Shown piece after piece: positions 62,488-64,000 of a stretch of 64,000 bases of DNA (position 1 is the first letter of the stretch; every line of letters begins with the position of its first letter). The translations under genes were made by a program, and so were the position numbers. Origin of the DNA: Stictocephala bisonia (taxonomy: Eukaryota > Arthropoda > Insecta > Hemiptera > Membracidae); assembly GCA_035578905.1 (NCBI GenBank), contig JAQJVL010001134.1, positions 62,001 through 126,000 of the forward strand, in the 5' to 3' direction. The notes beneath the pieces were generated by a model, which saw only the letters and a list, made by a program, of their open reading frames with translations, was not told where the DNA came from and did not search any database.

Positions 62488-62720
62488 CTTACAGTAATTT
62501 CACTGTTGAGTGTAGTTTTCTAAATGTTTTTATCTCACCATCATCACTACAAACGAAATAAACAATACTAAAACACAGTTATGTTATGATAGAACTGACT
62601 TCGTTTGTTCACATCTGATAGCTGCTACAGTTCCGAGACACAGACCTACGGAGTGACGTTTCAGCGCCATGTGAATTTCGTCGCTCTTCAGTCTTACACC
62701 ATCACCAGCACTATATAAAA
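62488..62720 (-). promoter_or_regulatory. Possible promoter and first non-coding exon
   Basis: On the minus strand a GC/CpG-richer segment (62720-62600, with CTGAAACGTCACTCCGTAGG) leads to AGTCAGTTCT, an exact match to the arthropod initiator TCAKTY with the start A at 62596. About 108 bases downstream CTGTAAG|GTGAGTA (junction 62488/62487) is a consensus-quality 5' splice site. Together this resembles a short non-coding first exon whose gene would continue to lower coordinates. No later exon is identified. A 94-codon frame at 62584-62868 overlaps but is not convincing. Confidence 0.3.
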
Positions 62721-63598
62721 TGTGATATTTACATTTATGAGCAATTAATTGGATGAAACATGTTATAATCCGTCTTTTTATATGCTTTCTAGGTAAAATT
62801 AAAGCAAAAATAATTACGCATAAACAGAGTTTTGAAAGCCGATCAAATCGGCCCTTGAGTCTTTTCACATTAATTTACTGAGCCGATCTCATCGGATCTT
62901 GAGACCCAAATGGTTCTAATTTGGTTTCTGTAGAATATTTTTTACACTGTAGTAAAACTAAGCATATGCTGAGGCATTTATACGTGTATGTATGAATATA
63001 AAAATTTATCTTGTCATTTCTAGAGAATATTTTGTACTTTTCTTTTCAAATACCTACTTTTGTTTATTGTACCAACACGAACCTAAAAAATAACGTATAT
63101 AAGTAAAATATGATTTTTCGTTTAATACCTGATCATTTATTATTACATCAAAGATAATTTGAAACTTAAATTTCTAGTTTATTTATTAAAAATTTATATT
63201 AATTTCAATTAGTTTACTTTAGATGGTTTTCTTACAAACAAACCATAAAAAATAACGTAAATTACATTTGTTTCAATATGACAAAACTAATTGAATACAA
63301 TTACTCATAATGAATAAACTACACGCAAATAAATATAGAAAAATAAGAAGTGTTATGTGGTATCTTCAATTGTTTAAACGTAATTTTGTTGCTGATCGAT
63401 AATAAGAAAAATACAATCGTAAAGTGCAATGTGCACTTAAATTAGTTTGGAATAGTGGTCCCTGTTTCTTTCACATCGTTATTCTGAATCTAAGGAGACA
63501 TACATCACATTGACTGATAATTTGTTTGGATATTAGTCTAGTAACTAAATTAGATGTATAGTTCAAATAATTAATATATTATATATTAAAGTTAGATA
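62721..63598. other. AT-rich DNA, nothing recognised
   Basis: Two GAGCCGATC/GATCGGCCC-like motifs near 62837-62900 (CCGATCAAATCGG, GCCGATCTCATCGG) form short palindromic units. Otherwise A/T sequence. Confidence 0.45.
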
Positions 63599-63781
63599 AT
63601 GTCGTATTTTACCAGGTGAATTTATGGATAAGGAGCCCTCTCTAACATTTATTCTGGGGACCAACGCCTAAAAGTGACTTCCGAATTACCACCAGCGACC
63701 GGGCAGGTGGGCTGCGTGCAAGGACAGGATCTTCCAGTGGTCACCCATTTAAGGAACAGCCACGCACGATGTTGCTTCACA
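63599..63781 (-). mobile_element. 5S-rRNA-derived SINE copy
   Basis: Better preserved than the 3994-4182 copy. On the minus strand: AAGCAACATCGTGCGTGGCT, TTCCTTAAATGGGTGACCAC, a segment CCTTGCACGCAGCCCACCTG, the domain TTCGGAAGTCACTTTTAGGC with GTTGGTCCCCAG, GTTAGAGAGGGC, and TGGTAAAATACGACAT. AAGCAACATCGTGCGTGG and ATGGGTGACC align with the 5S rRNA internal control region (A-box/IE and C-box). The first half of 5S is not recognisable, so the copy or the family is 5'-shortened. Confidence 0.7.
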
Positions 63782-63874
63782 GTTTTATTGCGATAACGTC
63801 TGTACCATCTGGTTAAGGCTACTTGCATTGTTTTGCAGAACTAATACTTGAAGAAAGTGAGCAATAAGCTGTCT

Positions 63875-63952
63875 GGTTAGCTAATATCGAGATAGCTGTT
63901 ATTTCTGGTTAGCTAATATCGAGTTAGCTGTTATTTTTGGTTAGCTAATATT
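63875..63952. repeat. 32-bp tandem repeat, about 2.4 units
   Basis: GGTTAGCTAATATCGAGATA with AGCTGTTATTTCT repeats at 63875, 63907 and 63939 (partial), with one or two changes per unit. Confidence 0.92.
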
Positions 63953-64000
63953 ACATCCATATTTACTGTACTGTACTGACTCATGAAGCTGATCGTTTGT

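Overview
The window is eukaryotic, AT-rich (I judge about 70% A+T by eye) and almost entirely non-coding. Everything recognisable in it is mobile or repetitive DNA of arthropod type: non-LTR retrotransposon remnants, a PIF/Harbinger derivative, a DDE transposase fragment, tRNA- and 5S-derived SINEs, several MITEs, microsatellites and a 176-bp satellite. An insect is the best guess, perhaps a hemipteran because of the style of the DDE transposase fragment, but I cannot name a species. No complete host gene is visible. The region reads as intergenic or giant-intron sequence. Two possible host gene ends are offered at low confidence: a terminal exon at 2620-2699 (+) and a promoter with a 5' exon at 62488-62720 (-).

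Layout. 0-18 kb: a GC-richer island (1.23-1.44 kb), a 220-bp palindrome (3.33-3.55 kb), a 5S-type SINE (4.0-4.2 kb), a 3-kb decayed LINE on the minus strand (4.9-7.9 kb), a tRNA-type SINE (9.05-9.43 kb), a 757-bp Harbinger derivative with TIRs and a TAA duplication lying inside another MITE (10.6-11.6 kb), and a second copy of that MITE (14.56-14.73 kb). 18.1-55.1 kb: two long, diverged, direct, colinear blocks, about 18.1-32.5 kb and 34.2-55.1 kb, which look like an old tandem duplication with a unit near 16 kb. Inside them short islands are far better conserved than the surroundings, one carrying a near-consensus RFX X-box. The second block has been enlarged by an internal duplication (40.05-42.30 / 42.59-44.39 kb), a SINE insertion, a LINE remnant and about 17 copies of the 176-bp satellite, where the first block has only about one copy. 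The first block instead carries a roughly 680-bp GT microsatellite. 55-64 kb: a SINE fragment, a GC-richer stretch with heat-shock-element-like motifs followed by a TATA box, a transposase fragment split by a 50-bp homopolymer, a TTAA-flanked MITE, a GC-rich hairpin with a 21-bp minisatellite, a promoter-like segment, and a second 5S-type SINE.

The elements interact mainly by nesting and amplification: Harbinger into MITE, SINE into another repeat, satellite growth in one of two duplicates. All homologies within the window were found by eye, so boundaries of diverged repeats are approximate.
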